From: Sinohyriopsis cumingii
Taxonomy: Eukaryota; Mollusca; Bivalvia; Unionida; Unionidae
Assembly (NCBI GenBank): GCA_028554795.2
Contig: CM068835.1
Span: 62,955,719 to 63,019,718, forward strand
Direction of reading: 5' to 3'
Length of the DNA stretch: 64,000 bases
Part shown: piece by piece, positions 39,953 through 54,972 of the stretch
Position numbering within the stretch: the stretch's first letter is position 1
Layout: the number at the start of each line of letters is the position of its first letter
Translations under genes and position numbers: made by a program
The notes under the pieces: model-generated
What the model saw: only the letters and a program-made list of their open reading frames with translations
Told to the model about the DNA's origin: nothing
Databases searched by the model: none

Positions 39953-42000
39953 TTTATGTTTTTTTTATAAAAAAAAAACAAGCTCATCTATAATTAATCT
40001 ATGGTATAAAAAGAAATATAATTAAATCTTTCTTTTTCTTTATGGTAAAAGTGTTACTTATATTTGACTCAAATTATACTTGATTAAATTTAATTGTTTG
40101 CACGTTTTAAATCTTTTATTTTGAATTTCATTACATGTCAAATTAATGTAATTTTGTTTACTATGAATGTGATATTTTTGAGCAAATTCAGTATGACCGG
40201 AATCTTTTCATAAATACATAATAATAGAAACACTGTTTCCAATTTTCACTTAGTTCCCGACCCTGATTCAGAAATCACTGAGACAAGTGAACAACTATCT
40301 ATTATTAAGTTATTCTCGGAGTAAAATGATTGTATTTTATCATGATTACACTGAGAGTACGTGATTGTAGATTGTAAACAACCGCTATGTCATAATTCTG
40401 GGTTTTCCGAAATTGCGCAGTAGTTAGATATAATAGTGATGTTTAAAGAGGTTTTCTTGTTTGGGTTTTTCCTTGGACACTAGAGAAGTGTATTTGTTCG
40501 TGACCAGTTTGGAGTTTTATTGTAACTTTTATTCAGATTATTTGGATTCTAAAAGATTAATAATTTTTCTATAAAATATTCGACATTTATCTAAATTTTA
40601 TTACGACATTCAAACACTGGAACCTTATTGTTTGTGAATCAACAAAGAACTGTAGACTCAATGCTGACAACAGTCTACGTCATCGCCTTCTATTTTAAAT
40701 TTTTCATCGGGATTATAACTCAGATTTCATTATAACATTTTATTATTAGGACTGCTAAAATTTAATTCGTGGGTTATTCTTTGATTAGTTTTGTATTTGA
40801 TTCTTAAAACCGTAAATTCTTAATTTCTTAATTTTTTACATTGTTCTTGTTTCCAGGGAAATAAATTATTTATTAAATTGTTCATAACTGTTGTTTTCAC
40901 TCTTTCTGTGATACTGTTTATGAGAGCCTAGAACTTAACATAATAGTAGATGGGAGGATGGTGTTAGCAAGGAGGATGGTGTTAGCAATGCTTGCACGTG
41001 GGACATACCCGGCAGTTATAAATGGGAACCTGCATAGAGAAAGCATATTGGAACATGAAACAAACTTTTAAAGATAAAAGGATCACTTGTCCTGTTTGTA
41101 CAGATTTACCAGTGGTAACATAAATAGGGGATGTAGTGGGTAGGGACAAATAGATCCGAATACTAGTTTAGTCAGCAGAGCATAGCACACTGGTCTTATA
41201 AAGAAAAATATATAATGGGGACTCAACCTGAATGTACATTTTGTAAAATAAACGTTATTAGCAATTTATTAGTTACATTATTGGTTTCATTCGTACGACA
41301 TTTGTAGCAGCCCCAACAAATACATTAAAATGTTACATGTAAAGTGTAAATATTGCCTTCCTCGCCTAATAGCCGACACCTTTGAACTAGATAATCTTCT
41401 TTCTCATATGTATAACTCAAAAGGAATAGTCCATGCATTGATATGAAACATGTTGATGTAGTGGCGATTGGTATTGCTTTCTTGGGTACATTGTATGCTA
41501 CAGTTGATAGTAGCTTTGAAGCTGAAAACATACAACACAGTTTGTATTTGTAATCTATTTCTAATGTAAACCGCTTTCCTTGTGCTGTGTAAGGCAGATC
41601 AATGATTACAAATGTAGTAATTAATATGAGTAATAGTAGAGTTTGGTAACAAACGCAAAATTGATTCACATAAATACAACTGTTTTCATCGCAAAACGAT
41701 ATCTAAAATAACTTATCAATGGTTACCTGCAAGACCTTATACACTGGTATCACTATAACATTATTTCCTATCATGACTAGAGGTCAATTCATAATTGGAG
41801 GGAGAGAGATTGAGATAGAGGCCATACTGAGAGCTTTTTATATGTATATTAGTTATCTAACGTAATATTTAGAACTGAACACACGAAGGTAATTTACATA
41901 TATAGAAATGATACTTATGAATATATGGTTATAGTGAAACTCATACGGATAATGTAAGCTTATTTACTAATATAAACTTTTTAAACTGATTTTAGATGCA
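39953..42000. other. No gene seen; retroelement 3' side
   Basis: AT-rich. No pair of direct repeats that would serve as LTRs for the gypsy relic could be matched by eye. A 17-base direct repeat (GGAGGATGGTGTTAGCA) occurs twice at 40.95-40.99 kb. Confidence 0.35.
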
Positions 42001-45000
42001 AAATGTAATCATAATATAGTTCTTATAAAGTTTACTCAGTTGTGATTGTTTAGTGATCTACACAATAATTGTTAACAAAATTTCCAGACGAAATTTATCG
42101 ACCGCGATGGACTTTAAAAAGGGTAGTTCGGTGTCAGACTCGCAAAAGAAAGTTCATATTGGATCGAACTATTAACTGTGAAGGGGAATCAAGTTACATT
42201 CGCGTGAACAAGAAGTCGCGGGCATGTATATTCTTCGCTTGTATTGAAGTTCAACTAAGAATGAGTATCATCTTTCTTTATTTGTAACTTTCACATGTGA
42301 CATTTCTTCACAATTATTATTTAGCATGATCATAAATATATCTATAAAAATCTGAATTGACAGCCGCATTTCTCCTGTCTTTTACGTGTATGAAGAAAGA
42401 TGTTTGCATGAAATATATATTATGAACGAATTGAATAAAAGCACTATATAAAATGCATGGATATATATGAAATTACATTAATGTTTTCAGATGTATTAGC
42501 TAATACATATATGACTAAGGTTGACACGTACCTGTCCCCTGCGACAGTCTCTGTTCCAAATAGAAGAATTCACAGGAATGTAATTGTAAAGATTTTAAAA
42601 TGTGAGAAAGAAATCCTCACTTTGCTCCTTTAGTGACCACTTTATAAATGGTGGTCATATCTTCATATTTAAGACTTCTGCATGCAAGGTCTAAAGGTGA
42701 GAGTTCGTACATCGTTCAGCGCATCTTTGGTTTTTTGACTGGTCATTATTCTTACTTTTGTTAAGGAGTATTTTATCAAACTGATACAGACTAAACAGGA
42801 TCCAATCTATAACAGACGACAACAATATCATTTGATCGGTATAATGTTCGCAGACGATTACGTGACTGATAATTTAATGTCTAGCAGTGAGGGGAATGCA
42901 TGAGGCAACGAACTTTTAAAGCTCTTTACCAAACGTCACAGAGAACAATTCTGGTTTGGTGTTACCTTTATTTGACCATCTCTCGCAAGCCGATAGTGCC
43001 CTTTTTCTGATCACTGTCGCATACATTTTAGCACGATGTGAATATTTCATTTGAGTGTTAATAGCTCTATGAAATGCACTGAGTGCCTCGTATTAATGGA
43101 TATTTACACCTGTAAATGTGCTAGAAAACATATACCTATAATTTGGTATGCATAAGAACGTCATGTAAATTCTTTGCCAGGAGTTTAATATTAGAGGCAG
43201 ATAAATGGGTTTATGATCATCAAGTATTTGTGGAAACTCAAGCTGATTTAGGAAGAGTAGGTCCGTAACTAATATCATTTGTACGTTACATGGATTGATA
43301 ACTAGATGTCTTAATTAATGAACAAATTTGCTTTCAACTTTTGGTGATTTTAATAAATTGCTTGATTATGTTTTAAGGGTTAGTATAAATTAGTGATGTG
43401 GAATCATTACTAAATTATACATTCAATGTATGACAATGTCCAAAGTGATGTGAGATGCAATACTAACTTACCTGAAGAATTTCTATATGTAATTGATGTG
43501 CGGCAATGAGTTTAACTTTTCCATGTTTATTGAAGGCTTTGATGAATTATGCTACAACTGTTTATTATTTTATGCACAGATGATTTAGTTACATCCTCAT
43601 AATTAAAAAGGTTATGCATAAGGGCCTAAGAGTTCTTAGTGGATATTAGGATAAGTGGGATCTTTACATTTATGCGTGGAAAAGAAACATTTTATCTGTC
43701 CATAGGAAAAGATGAATAACAGATTATACCGTATTCTGATGAACAAATTTAGAGTTATAAGGTGCAAATGCATTTCATAATGTTGTGCTTAAAATTGATT
43801 TTGCATATAATGATTCTTAGACACTTTCTAGGCAAATGGCTGCTTGTGACCAAATCATTTATTCTGAGAGTTGCAAGTCGAATATGTTAACATTGACTTC
43901 ATTGTACCATTGTGTATGATAGATTGATTAACATCATGATGATTCTGGATGTGGTGTTGAACATGTTTTCTACCATATCTACTTATTTCAGAAGACTGCA
44001 TAAGATACAATATGATTATGTACAAGTAGACACTATGTTTTTGTATTATATGTTGTTGTCTTATAAATTATCGTAGTAAAGAAAACATTAAAAATAAGCC
44101 GCGTTCACAATAAACGTTCATGTTGTATTAGATTAAATCGATTCCTTATTTTGACGATTGCTATATTTAGCTTTTGCCCTTGCAGCTTCATTAGCTATTA
44201 AATACGCGTGTGTTAAAAAAAATAACCTGTAATCTAACTGATCATAAATTACCTAACCTACTATGTGTGCAATTTGAAATACATCAGCTACTTAAAGTAA
44301 AACAATTTGATTGTAGGATAAGAATTCAATGAATTATGGTATGAGTGATGTTTGATTTTCGCCTTTGGTGCTCAGTAGTCAAATCAGGCGCTGACTGTAT
44401 AGTTATTCAATTCGAGTTATAAGGCAATGAAACTATTTTCAAGTTTCTATGCCTCATGTCGTCCACAGATCTTTAAGCTGAATGGGTTCTTCAAAAATGA
44501 TATAAGCAACTTGCTACATTTACAACTTTTAAAATGAAGATAATTCAATGATATTTAACTCTGAGTCAATTTTGAGAAAATATGATGCTCTATTTCCTGT
44601 CAGCGTCTAATTGTGTCGCCCCGTCAGCTGGAATGATATCCACCTTATACCTTAAATATGTTTACAATATAGAGTGGAGAGCTTGAGTTCAGCACAACGT
44701 TTGTACGGAAAACTAAGTTTTTAAAAACTGAATTCCCCCAACCACCTACTTCCAACCACCTATCCAGGTAATATGACAATGTAGTGGTGTCCTTCATGCG
44801 GTCTAGGGCGTAAGGTACTGACAGGCCAAGCATGTCTTTTCAGTATACATTCATTTCAAAGATTATGGTCTATACGAATTTGCTTTTAATAAAAATATCA
44901 CATTTAAAAGTACTAAATGATTGAAGTGAACAATATTAGAAGAGATTCCAGGCAGAAGGTTGAATACAAAATCATCTCTTTTGATAATGAAGGCTTTAAC

Positions 45001-48000
45001 GAATTTACTTGACACAATCATACATTATCATCAATATTCTAGCTGTTTAAAAACCAGAATGTGACAAAGTCAGGAAACCTTTATATTGATACGTTTGTTT
45101 TTGACAGAATGATTGTCTCGAAAAATAATCCTAGCTTTCAAGCACTATATGTTTATGATTCATAATGTATTAATATTTTCAAATTAAAAGTTCAGTTTAA
45201 TTTAATTTAATAAGGTATGGAGACATCTTTCATATATGTTAATAATCGCAAGCAAATGCTTTAATATTCTACATGTCTTGATAACATATGTCAAAGTATG
45301 ATGAACTCAGTCTCACGAAATAAATGTAATTGCAAACATTGTAAAATGTGAAGGAAAAAGCCAGGACTTTGCTCCTTCAGTGACCAATTTATCATTAGTG
45401 GCCATGTCATAGTCGATAACATGTATACATCTTGCTTTATTCTAAATCAATTTAATGAATACACTTTAAGTGAAAGGAATAAAAAAGCAGAGTAACATAT
45501 CAAATTAATTTCATTCAAAAGAAGGTTCCTATTTTATGATCACATTATGCCTCTTCCACATTGATATTCTAACTGTATACGTTCCATATTAGTTTGTTTT
45601 GTGAGCTTTTTACTTTTGCTTTTTACTTTTTGCAACTTCATTAACTAACGTATACAAATAGTCATATGTTCTAATATATTTTATAAGACAATCCTCTAAA
45701 AATGTTTTAGTATATACTTCAGAGTGAAATATTGAGACATATTAACGAACTATTGTCATATGTTTTATTCCCTATTTTTCTCATGTGAAGAAAATATCCT
45801 TATAATTTCACAGTGAAAGTATAAGAGCTCCGTTCATGTTATGTGATGGGTCATTCTGTGTGCGTACACAACTTGTACCTGCACAAAAAGACGAGTTCTT
45901 TGTCAGTTTGAACAATTAAATATAAATAGGCATACATTTTAGTCAAGGTCATTAACCTTTGATAAAAACATTTGGCACGACAATTTTCGAGTCTCTCTGA
46001 AGTTATTTCCCCTGGCATCTTTAATAATAATTATAAACTCGCTGCAATACATTTCTGAATAGTACTGAAATTGTTTTAAAATGTGTTAAATAATTTACAA
46101 AATTACAAATATGAAAATATATTGCCAAATATTTGGTCAACAGAATCCTACCGCTTTCTTAAGTCAGTTTTATTTTTATTATCAGCCATTGAAAATGAGG
46201 TGAATTTTAATAAAGGGTGGAGGTTGGGATGGTATGCCCAAGAGTGAGTTTAATATTGTAAAGAAAAATGCGTGAGCAAATTTGGTATATAATAAGGAGG
46301 AAATCTCCCCTTTATACGTGAAATACCGGATATATTTCCTCTTATGTACCAAAAATAATGTTTTAACTCGTGATTTCGTCCCTCTTTATCAATTTTTGGT
46401 ACCACACGATAAAATATATCAAGTACTAAAAATATCTTCTTTATAAATGATAATACGTTTTCTGTTTTACAACGTATCTAGTATAATTTACAATCCTTCA
46501 TCTCATAATAAAATGTCAGTATATTATGTTAAAATAAATTGAACAGATGGAGTTTGAAAGTTAGTGTCTAATGGTAACATCAGGAAACTATCTGTATAAT
46601 TATTCAGCTCGAGTATAATTAAGATACAATCAAATTTCTCATATAAAATGTTTTGTTGTTGATATTACAGACTCTTATTAGTTGCTTTGACACATATTTA
46701 TATTAATGATTATGATAATGTCCTTGATATTTTATTAAACAGCGTGTGGCAACATTACAATCTTGGACCTTTTATTGACATGACTGTTTTGGTGTGGATC
46801 GTTTTCTAGATTCATAGTCCTAATTTGAACACAATTATAGTTATGATTCATAATATATCAGCCAGTTTGAATTACAAAATGTAATTTCATTTTAATTAAC
46901 TCTAATAAAGTATGGTAAATTCTGAATATATTTTATCGATGTCAACATGTCTTGCATATGAACTTGCAAGAACATGTTTAAAAAATATATGATCTTCGTA
47001 TTGACAGTCGAAACTTCTCAAACTAAGTTTCGTTATTCTTACAGTAACTAACATAAGATATAATATGTTCCATAAATATAACATATTAAAAAGGTCTACT
47101 ACTTTACAAAATGTATAAGGATAACTAGATGCATGTTGCGTTATTAGAATTGTTAAATGCATGCATTCGACAGTACCTTTTGCTGACTAAAATTAACCAA
47201 ATGATACATAGTCTAAGCAATAATCTCCGTTTTGAAATGACATTTTGATGGAAATGTGTTTGTGAAAGGTTGTGCCAAAGAAGACCTGCATTGACCGAGG
47301 CATTTGCTCATTTGTGATCAATTTAACACTGGTGGTCATAACGTAATACAAAACACATATGCATATAAGGCTAATTGGATGCAAACTTTCGGAGCATTAT
47401 TGTATTTTTGTGTTTCTGAAATGTACTTATGGTGAAATTCATGAAATAATATTCATATACGTTGGACAGTTGTATACGTATAGAGGTAATATGTTTGCAA
47501 GCAAAGTGTAATTAAATGCCGTATCCTGATGTATGGAAGTACGATTGTTTCCATGTTTTGTTGATAATACTGAACTGTGAATTGTTTTCGTTCATGAATG
47601 TAATTCTGTTAAACTTAAGAAACGTTTATTGTTTTATGTTGATTTGACAATCTATTTCTATATCGTTACTTAGTACGCTTCACATTTAGCAGAATATACG
47701 TCCTTTAGTCCAATAGCCTGTCACGTGACAGTGCAAAATTAGCTTAGTGGGGCAAACTTGATATTCATGTGACAATTGGAAAGTGCCTAATATGGTTCTA
47801 AAATTTTAGACATGCTATGAAAACAAGTTGGGTACCAGTTTTTCCTACGTTAGTTTGCTTACTCTCGACCTCCAAAATAATCCACATCCATCGGCTTAAC
47901 AACATGCCACATAATGTGGTATGTGACATGTATAGTCAGTCGTTCTTTATTTTTTGCATAGAACCTGACACGTGTTTAACAAAACAAACGTAGTGTCTTT

Positions 48001-49500
48001 ACTATAAGTCAAAATATCAACTAAGTTGCATATATAATAAAATACTATGTTTTTGTTTTCGTTTCATTCTTCAAAGTTATCGTGAGTACTTTCTTACGTA
48101 ATGATGGCAGGATTGTCTGTTTAAAATGTTCTTGCAACCTTAGCAAACATGTATAACGCTATTACGGAACATCCTGCAACAATATTGAACTTTAACATGT
48201 GATCGCTTACGGTTATGCTAGTCGTATATTTATTAATTATTAGGTCTGATTTGGAAATTAAATGATTTTTCCATTATTCATCAACATTATCATTCATTAG
48301 GTAAAATTATGTAATGGAATATTTTACCAAATATAATGACCATTTCGGATAGAGCGTACTGTTTATAAAAAAACTAGGCTTTTAAAGACTGAATTTGCCT
48401 CAACCACGCTCGACAATCTGCCCTAGGAAATATACATTTCACTGTAGCAGTAGTAGTACTACCATGATCGGGTAGTAACTAGAAAAGTACAAAATATTTA
48501 TGCTAAGCGTAAAGATATTTATAATATATTATTTTAATTTAGTTATACGGTTAGTTTGAAATATTGCTTAAAGAAACATGTTGTTTCTTGTATCATTTAT
48601 CGATCTGCACTTCAAGTGAAAACAATGGGTTACAGTTTCTTGATGTTTTTCCACAAACGTCGAATTTCTTTTTAAGAATGATTTTGTAAAAGATGTTTTA
48701 GGTAACATCCTGACTTTTTATCATGAACTTCTTTAAAAGCGAATATATTTTAATTTCTTTTTACAAACCAAATATCATCACCCCACGTTGTAGAGTGAAT
48801 ACATTCCTTATTTTGTAAAGGTATCATAGATTTTCCTACATCGCCTTTTATAATTTGCAATTTGTAGAACATCTGTAGCACAAAAGTGCAATGCATCTCT
48901 GTTTCATACGTAATATTATTGCATATTCAATCAGAAAAATCCCTGCTATACCAAGTTGTGTTTCTTAGTTCATCTAGAGTTGGAGCATGGATTATATCAT
49001 CTTTATAGCTATTGTAACAGGCATTTCAATCATTGTTTTATTTTTACACGTATTGTATCACATAAATATAAATAACATCATCTTCTAAAGTTTCAGCCTT
49101 AAAGTGTATAATATATTAAGACTAAACATTTTCTCAACTACCAACAAAAAAAATACGTCCATTTGTGAATATTATGATAAAATTTATCTTTGAATTTCTT
49201 GACCAATACGCTATTTCACATTGCTCTTAGCCATGTCCTTTAAACGGTTACTTTATTGGAGTAGGTTTAATCCACTTCTGTCACAATCTGGAGTACTTGC
49301 ATCTAGTTTTGTGTTGTCAGGTCGTACATTTAAATAAACCAGAAAGTTTCCATAGATATAACGGTATTTTTATATCTCAAATAGTTTTTGAGCATCTCAT
49401 CTCTTCGACAATGATTTAACCCCAATATCTAAGGTTTCTTATGCACCTTGCAGCGATTATGAACTATTTGCCGCTCATCTGCAAATTAGCTTGTATTGAT
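42000..49500. repeat. Degenerate segmental repeats in gene-poor DNA
   Basis: Several blocks recur in the same orientation. One is about 80 bp around TTTGCTCCTTTAGTGACCA at 42.59, repeated at 45.32 and more weakly at 47.26 kb. Another begins TATGATTCATAATGTAT and ends AATAAGGTATGG at 45.15-45.22, again at 46.84-46.92. A third contains AAAACTAAGTTTTTAAA at 44.69, again at 48.37. The pattern suggests an old dispersed or partly tandem repeat of roughly 1.7-3 kb. No gene was found inside. Confidence 0.5.
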
Positions 49501-50170
49501 TTTCTTTTAATGAGTAGTTGTTTTGATCACCTGTTTCAAAATCTATACATAAACAATAAAACTGTATGGCAAAGTCTGTTCACCTTCATTACTGCGTCTT
49601 CTTAAGTTGAGTAAATCAGAATGTGACGAAATTTTGTGACATAATTAAAAAACAATTGTATATTTTATATATTTATTCAAGACAATAACAAATAATCGAC
49701 GTGTTTTGCTAATAAGATCTAGGAATATCAAAAGAAAATATCCGTCTGGGTGTATTAAACTGTATAGTTTTAGAGAAGATATCATAACTAATTATTACAG
49801 CTTTACCTGTACATTGATCATGTCTATGTCATGTTTCCAGTAATACTCAAACTATATAGATATGCAGGAAGATGCCATATTATATACAACTTTCATTAGA
49901 GACACCGATGTCTATTTCATTACACTAATGGAGAGTTATCAGGTTTGGGAAATATTTCCCTAATTTGTATCAACTGGGAGCGCTCCTGTCCTGTATCAAT
50001 AATGTAACGATCTCAAAATAGAGCATCGAATATACATTGAAACAAAGAAGGAAATTTCATTCCATACTAGACCGTTGTATGTTTTGCATAGTTAAAAACA
50101 AATTCGACACTATTCTCAGGTACATTTTATTCTATAGATAGCGCATTTATATCGTCCCAGATTGCAGTTT
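49500..50170. other. No gene seen
   Basis: AT-rich intergenic sequence up to the SINE; no coding texture. Confidence 0.4.
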
Positions 50171-50173
50171 AGA

Positions 50174-50506
50174 CCACTCCAGTGGCCGAGTGGTTTGAGC
50201 GTCCGCCTCGTCTGCGGGAGGTCATAGGTTTGATCCCAGGTCGAGTCACACAAAAGACTTACAAAAATGGTACTAACAGCTGCCTCGCTTGGCACTCAGC
50301 ATTAAGGGGTTAGTGTTAGGACTGGTCGGTCTGGTGTCAGGATAATGTGACTGGGTGGGATATCATGCTACATGTCTGCGGTATGATGCCCCAGTGCTAT
50401 ACATCACTATAAACTGCCACACTGCAGACATCGTAGCGATATGACTGAAAAATTGTTAAAGCTACGTTAACAATCCAAATCACACACACACACACACACA
50501 CACACA
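50174..50506 (+). repeat. tRNA-derived SINE (family 1) with (CA)n tail
   Basis: The head reads CAGTGGCCGAGTGGTTTGAG (box A) and GGTTTGATCCC (box B) about 45 bases later, like a Ser/Leu-type tRNA. A body of about 230 bp with CACTCAGCATTAAGGGGTTAG and GGTGTCAGGATAATGTGACT follows, ending in a (CA)n run (50481-50506). A second copy lies inverted at 55.79-56.03 kb. It is a full-length-looking copy with an RNA polymerase III promoter. Confidence 0.85.
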
Positions 50507-50751
50507 ATATTGTTATTTCTCTGCTGCATCAAATTCTCGTTTCACTGATTCATTAAATGTGTTCAGACTCTTTTTTGCTTCCTTTATTGTTTGTATTGTC
50601 GTTCTCCATTCTCTGCTTACCCTTTGGTAAGGATTCATTTTCCACTATCCTCATGAAGTTCGGCTCTCTATTTCGAACTCCTCACAATACTGCAGCCTGC
50701 AGCAGTACGTTGTGGTTTATTTTTTCCTTTATATTTTCGAATGCTTTTATC

Positions 50752-50960
50752 ATCCCATCTATTCAATATGCTTTAGCGTCCCATCTATGTAATATCCTTT
50801 TATCATCCCATATATTTAATATGTTTATTATCATCACATCTATTTAATATGTTTAGTATCATCCAATCTATTTAATATGTTTATTATCATCCCATCTATT
50901 TAATATGTTTATTAGCACCCATATATTTAATATGTTATTATCTTTTTAATATGATTTAAA
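50752..50960. repeat. 28-bp minisatellite
   Basis: Degenerate copies of ATCCCATCTATTTAATATG plus TTTATTATC follow each other about seven times, with increasing divergence at the right end. Confidence 0.85.
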
Positions 50961-50969
50961 TTCCCATCT

Positions 50970-53900
50970 ATATAATATGCAATTACTATTACGAATTATA
51001 CTGCATCGAGTTTCTTTATATCTATATGGTTATGTCTTCTTGTCCTGCTGTGATAAGTTTACTGATTTATATTTGGACTAGAGATGATAGATGCGAGTAA
51101 AAGCCATGATGTGGCTGAATCTTCTTATTCCTCATTGCTGCCATTGAAACAGACGTGCATTTCTTTGGTCGCATTTTGTTCTTTAATATTTGAATTCTGA
51201 TCACTTTATCAGCCTGAGCATTTAATGCATATAATGTCCACAAAAAGCAACGTGAACGTACTTGTTATTGTGACACTGTTCAATTATTCATAAACTTTAA
51301 TATTTTTTTGCTTGATAACACACGAGTCTCAAACATGTTCTTAAGTCAATATTTACTTTGATACTTTGATAATTTTTAAGATTTTGGCGAAACGATGCAA
51401 AATTAGCATTGGGATATTTTCTTGTTCTGGTGGTTTGTCTTCAAGTGCGCGAGGCTGTACTCGGCGTATTGTGGACGATTCACATATTGATTGTATTTAT
51501 CCAGAAAGCACAAAGAATAGTCAGTTTACATCCCCACAATGTCAAAAAAATTACAAATAAATTTAATAGACATGGTACAATTCATTCGCGGCCCATTTGT
51601 ATGATGGTCGCGATTGCTCATATTTTTTTATATTGACATTTAAACAAGAAATGTACATCTATTACTAAACCTTGATTTGTTATGCATTATTTTCACTATT
51701 GAAGAAAATGTAGGAAAGCCATAGTTACTACTTTAATGTAGTTGATAAGTTATCGTATCTGCAGCTGTATGAATATGTACAGTGTTCACCCTCTTAGATG
51801 TACTGTTGCATGTGTCTCATTTTTAGTCACAAATGCTGCGCAAGTTTTCCGGAAAAGATTGTAGTCTGGTCGACCCAAAGTATCCATCCTGCAAATTTCC
51901 GGATGCTATGTTATTTTGAAGCAGCAACTTTGTCAGCCAGAAGCCAATAATAATACTGTAACAACACTAGTGATTTAATATTTGTAGTTTACATCTCCGT
52001 TTGCAAAATAATAAATCCTCGTGATTATTTGTTTCATGATGGCGATATGCACAGTAATGTCATGTGTAATTTGGCAGTTAGTAGGTATTACAATCATGTT
52101 GATCCTTTCTCTTGGTACTTCATGGTATCAGGGAACAGTTTCCAAAATTGATACTTTTCATGTATTAGGTGCTTGGGATATATATTTTTGTGCAAGACTG
52201 CAACATAGATCTAGGTCGCTGAATTGCATACCGAAAGATCTTACAAATGGTTATAGGAAAAAAGCTACACTTTTATTATGAAATTAGAAACTCTTGAATA
52301 TGTAGTAATTAGGGAATAGTAACATTATGTAGGATTCGCACAGTTTTCAACCCTTAGCCAATAGCGGCTTTATGTCTCAAGATGCATGGATCGATAAAAG
52401 AAACAACGAACCCAGGTCAACCTAGCTCTGTTTATTTCCTTTCAGTCCTGATGTTAACCAATCAACTGACTGCTTTCATCCATGTCTTATACTACGACTA
52501 CTACTACAACTACAACAACTACTACTACTGCCTCTACTATTGATAATAATGATAATGATAATAATAAAGTTTAGTTTCATCAAAATATGCTTCAGTTGGA
52601 TTATTTTTATTCAGTAACTATACAATAATATTAGCAAGATGGTGAAGCTATTGGGAACCATATATGCCCTGTACATTTTACTCTAATGTTTACTCTTAAT
52701 TTAATAGCATCTGACTTAAAAACTTAATTCAAGTCACACGTCATGAAAGAGCTGTAGTTCCGTACTCCCTAAAACGACTAGAAATAAAATAGAAAATGGA
52801 GGCAGATAAAAGACTGCAGATAACCGTGCTACCCGAGGAAATACATTATATTGGGTAACAACATATACAAGGATTACCTTAGCTCATGTACTTGTATTGT
52901 ACTGTCTAGGTTCTTTAACCAATGGGTTGGATTTAGACGATATAAGTTATTTATGAAATAATGAGAATTAGTACACGAGAATACAAAGTTTTTCATATTA
53001 AATATTGACAGACAGGCGAACATATAGAAATTAGGTGAAGGGATATGATGTTAAAAGAGGTCAAATTAAATTCAATTTCGTAGTTTCCTGTTTTGGAGGA
53101 AAGTTAATGGCGTGCTCTTACAGCAAAAGGTTTAGTCATTGGCCTATATCTTGAGATTCACTACATGTATGTCTTACAAATTATATTTATTAAAAATAGC
53201 CATGAATACCGACAGTCACATTTTAAGCACTCTAGTCTATAAGCACATACATACATAGTTACGGCCCACGCAAACCATATTCCTGCCAGTTAATTGATTT
53301 TCTGTGTGAAAATTCATTTTCTTAAATTGCGTATTCACACGTTGATGACCAATATAATGTACTTTATTTCCCGCTAGTACTAATTTGCACTTCTTTTTTC
53401 TGCAGCAGTGTTCTAATTTCAAATTTACTTTTGAAAATGATTTCATGCCTATCGTATTTTCTCCTGGAAGTAGTTGTGAATGACGAATAGCATCCCATTT
53501 ATCTGTCCTAATTTTAAAAAAAATGATGATTATCAAAAGTTACATTGCCATCTATTTTGTATATCAGGATGAAAATTTGCACAGTTTTAAGGCATGTACT
53601 TCCATTTGAGCGAGCAAGAATGATTATAGATAAAATGCTTGCTGAAATGTACCATTCTTTAGTAGTCTTAATAATGCCCATCAGATATTATGAAATTGAA
53701 GCTAGTTGATATATTCAGATTCCTGACCATATAATTCTGGGTTCATTAAGATAGTTACCCTGAACATTATTCTGACTCAATCTAATAAATCAACAAAAAA
53801 TATTAAAGCTGCATTTTTTGTCATAGCATGGACAATATTATCTGAAGTACGTACAAGACCACATTCCTAAGAATGTCTCAAAGAACTAAGAACTGACACA

Positions 53901-54950
53901 TTCTTGGGGTGGAGTTTGCAGTCTCAAATCATGCGTGAAACGATGGCCCTCGCTGCAGTAGCAGAGGCATTGCAACATTGGACGGCGCTTGGGTGTTAGA
54001 TATTCTAATCTTGTGGACTAGAAAACAACTAATTTTGACCAAAACAGTCGTTATCTTGTCCACATAATTTCAGTTCAAAGGTTATGGGAAACAAGATATA
54101 ATTCTTAAACTAAAGACAAGAACTTACTTAGTACTATATTGTTGCATTTAAGAATATTTAAGGTCTATATTAAAACCATTGTTAACAATAGAAACATTCA
54201 GGTCTTTTTTATTTTTGCAGACACTATTTGATTACTTGGTCACATTATTATAATATTAATGGTGTTAAATAATTCTTCCTATGTTTTACCACTGTAGGGA
54301 GAATTACAACCTTGGCAATTCGTTTTAATATGCATTGCTAGAGAAAATCGCCTTCATTTTTAATGATCTTACTCGACCAGAATATAATACACTTTATTAA
54401 GCTTTAAGTCGCAAAAGCAAATTATGTTAGGATGCAACATGTATAAGTATGGAGGATAAGTAATAAAACATATGTTGAGTATTTAGTAAAGTATTAACTT
54501 AGTGACAACTAAAGGAATTATATATACATGCAGTGTACAGATCAAATTAAAATTAATTATAACAATCCTAAATGCAGTTACGCATAATTACGTAAATATT
54601 TGTAACTTTCAAAATTATCATGTAAAACGTTTACCATAGCTGAAGTAGTCCAATTACTAATTAATTTATGCCATAACATAATACTGTTGCATTTACCAAA
54701 CGATTTTTAATTATTGATGAATGCAAACTATGTTCTGTTTTGCTAGAGATCCACTTCTTGGAAACAACTGGTTTCTTTATGTGCAATCTGCACAAGAGGT
54801 TTTCTTCAAGAAACAATGTTGGTTTTCAGTTATTGTTTAATACTTGTAATCCAATATATATCATTTACAGGGATTATGTATGGACGTTTTAAGTACAAAA
54901 CTACTAATGCTTACAACTGACTCATACGTTTATTATTTTGAAGCAATTGT
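50970..54950. other. No gene seen; expected to hold 5' exon(s) of the next gene
   Basis: AT-rich. Several hydrophobic frames (for example 51.41 and 52.02 kb) start with non-ATG codons or lack a splice donor in the right phase, so I could not identify the signal-peptide exon of the GM2-activator-like gene. A triplet-rich patch (CTA/AAC/AAT) lies at 52.49-52.57 kb. Confidence 0.4.
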
Positions 54951-54972
54951 CACCTTTCAATGTGTTTTCCAG

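Noticed and set aside
50174..50250. A functional tRNA gene (Ser/Leu type)
   Set aside because: Boxes A and B are present but the arms do not close as a cloverleaf, and the sequence continues into a SINE body with a (CA)n tail.
51409..51636. Possible signal-peptide exon of the GM2-activator gene
   Set aside because: Hydrophobic but starts at TTG, lacks the expected cysteine and has no donor in the needed phase.
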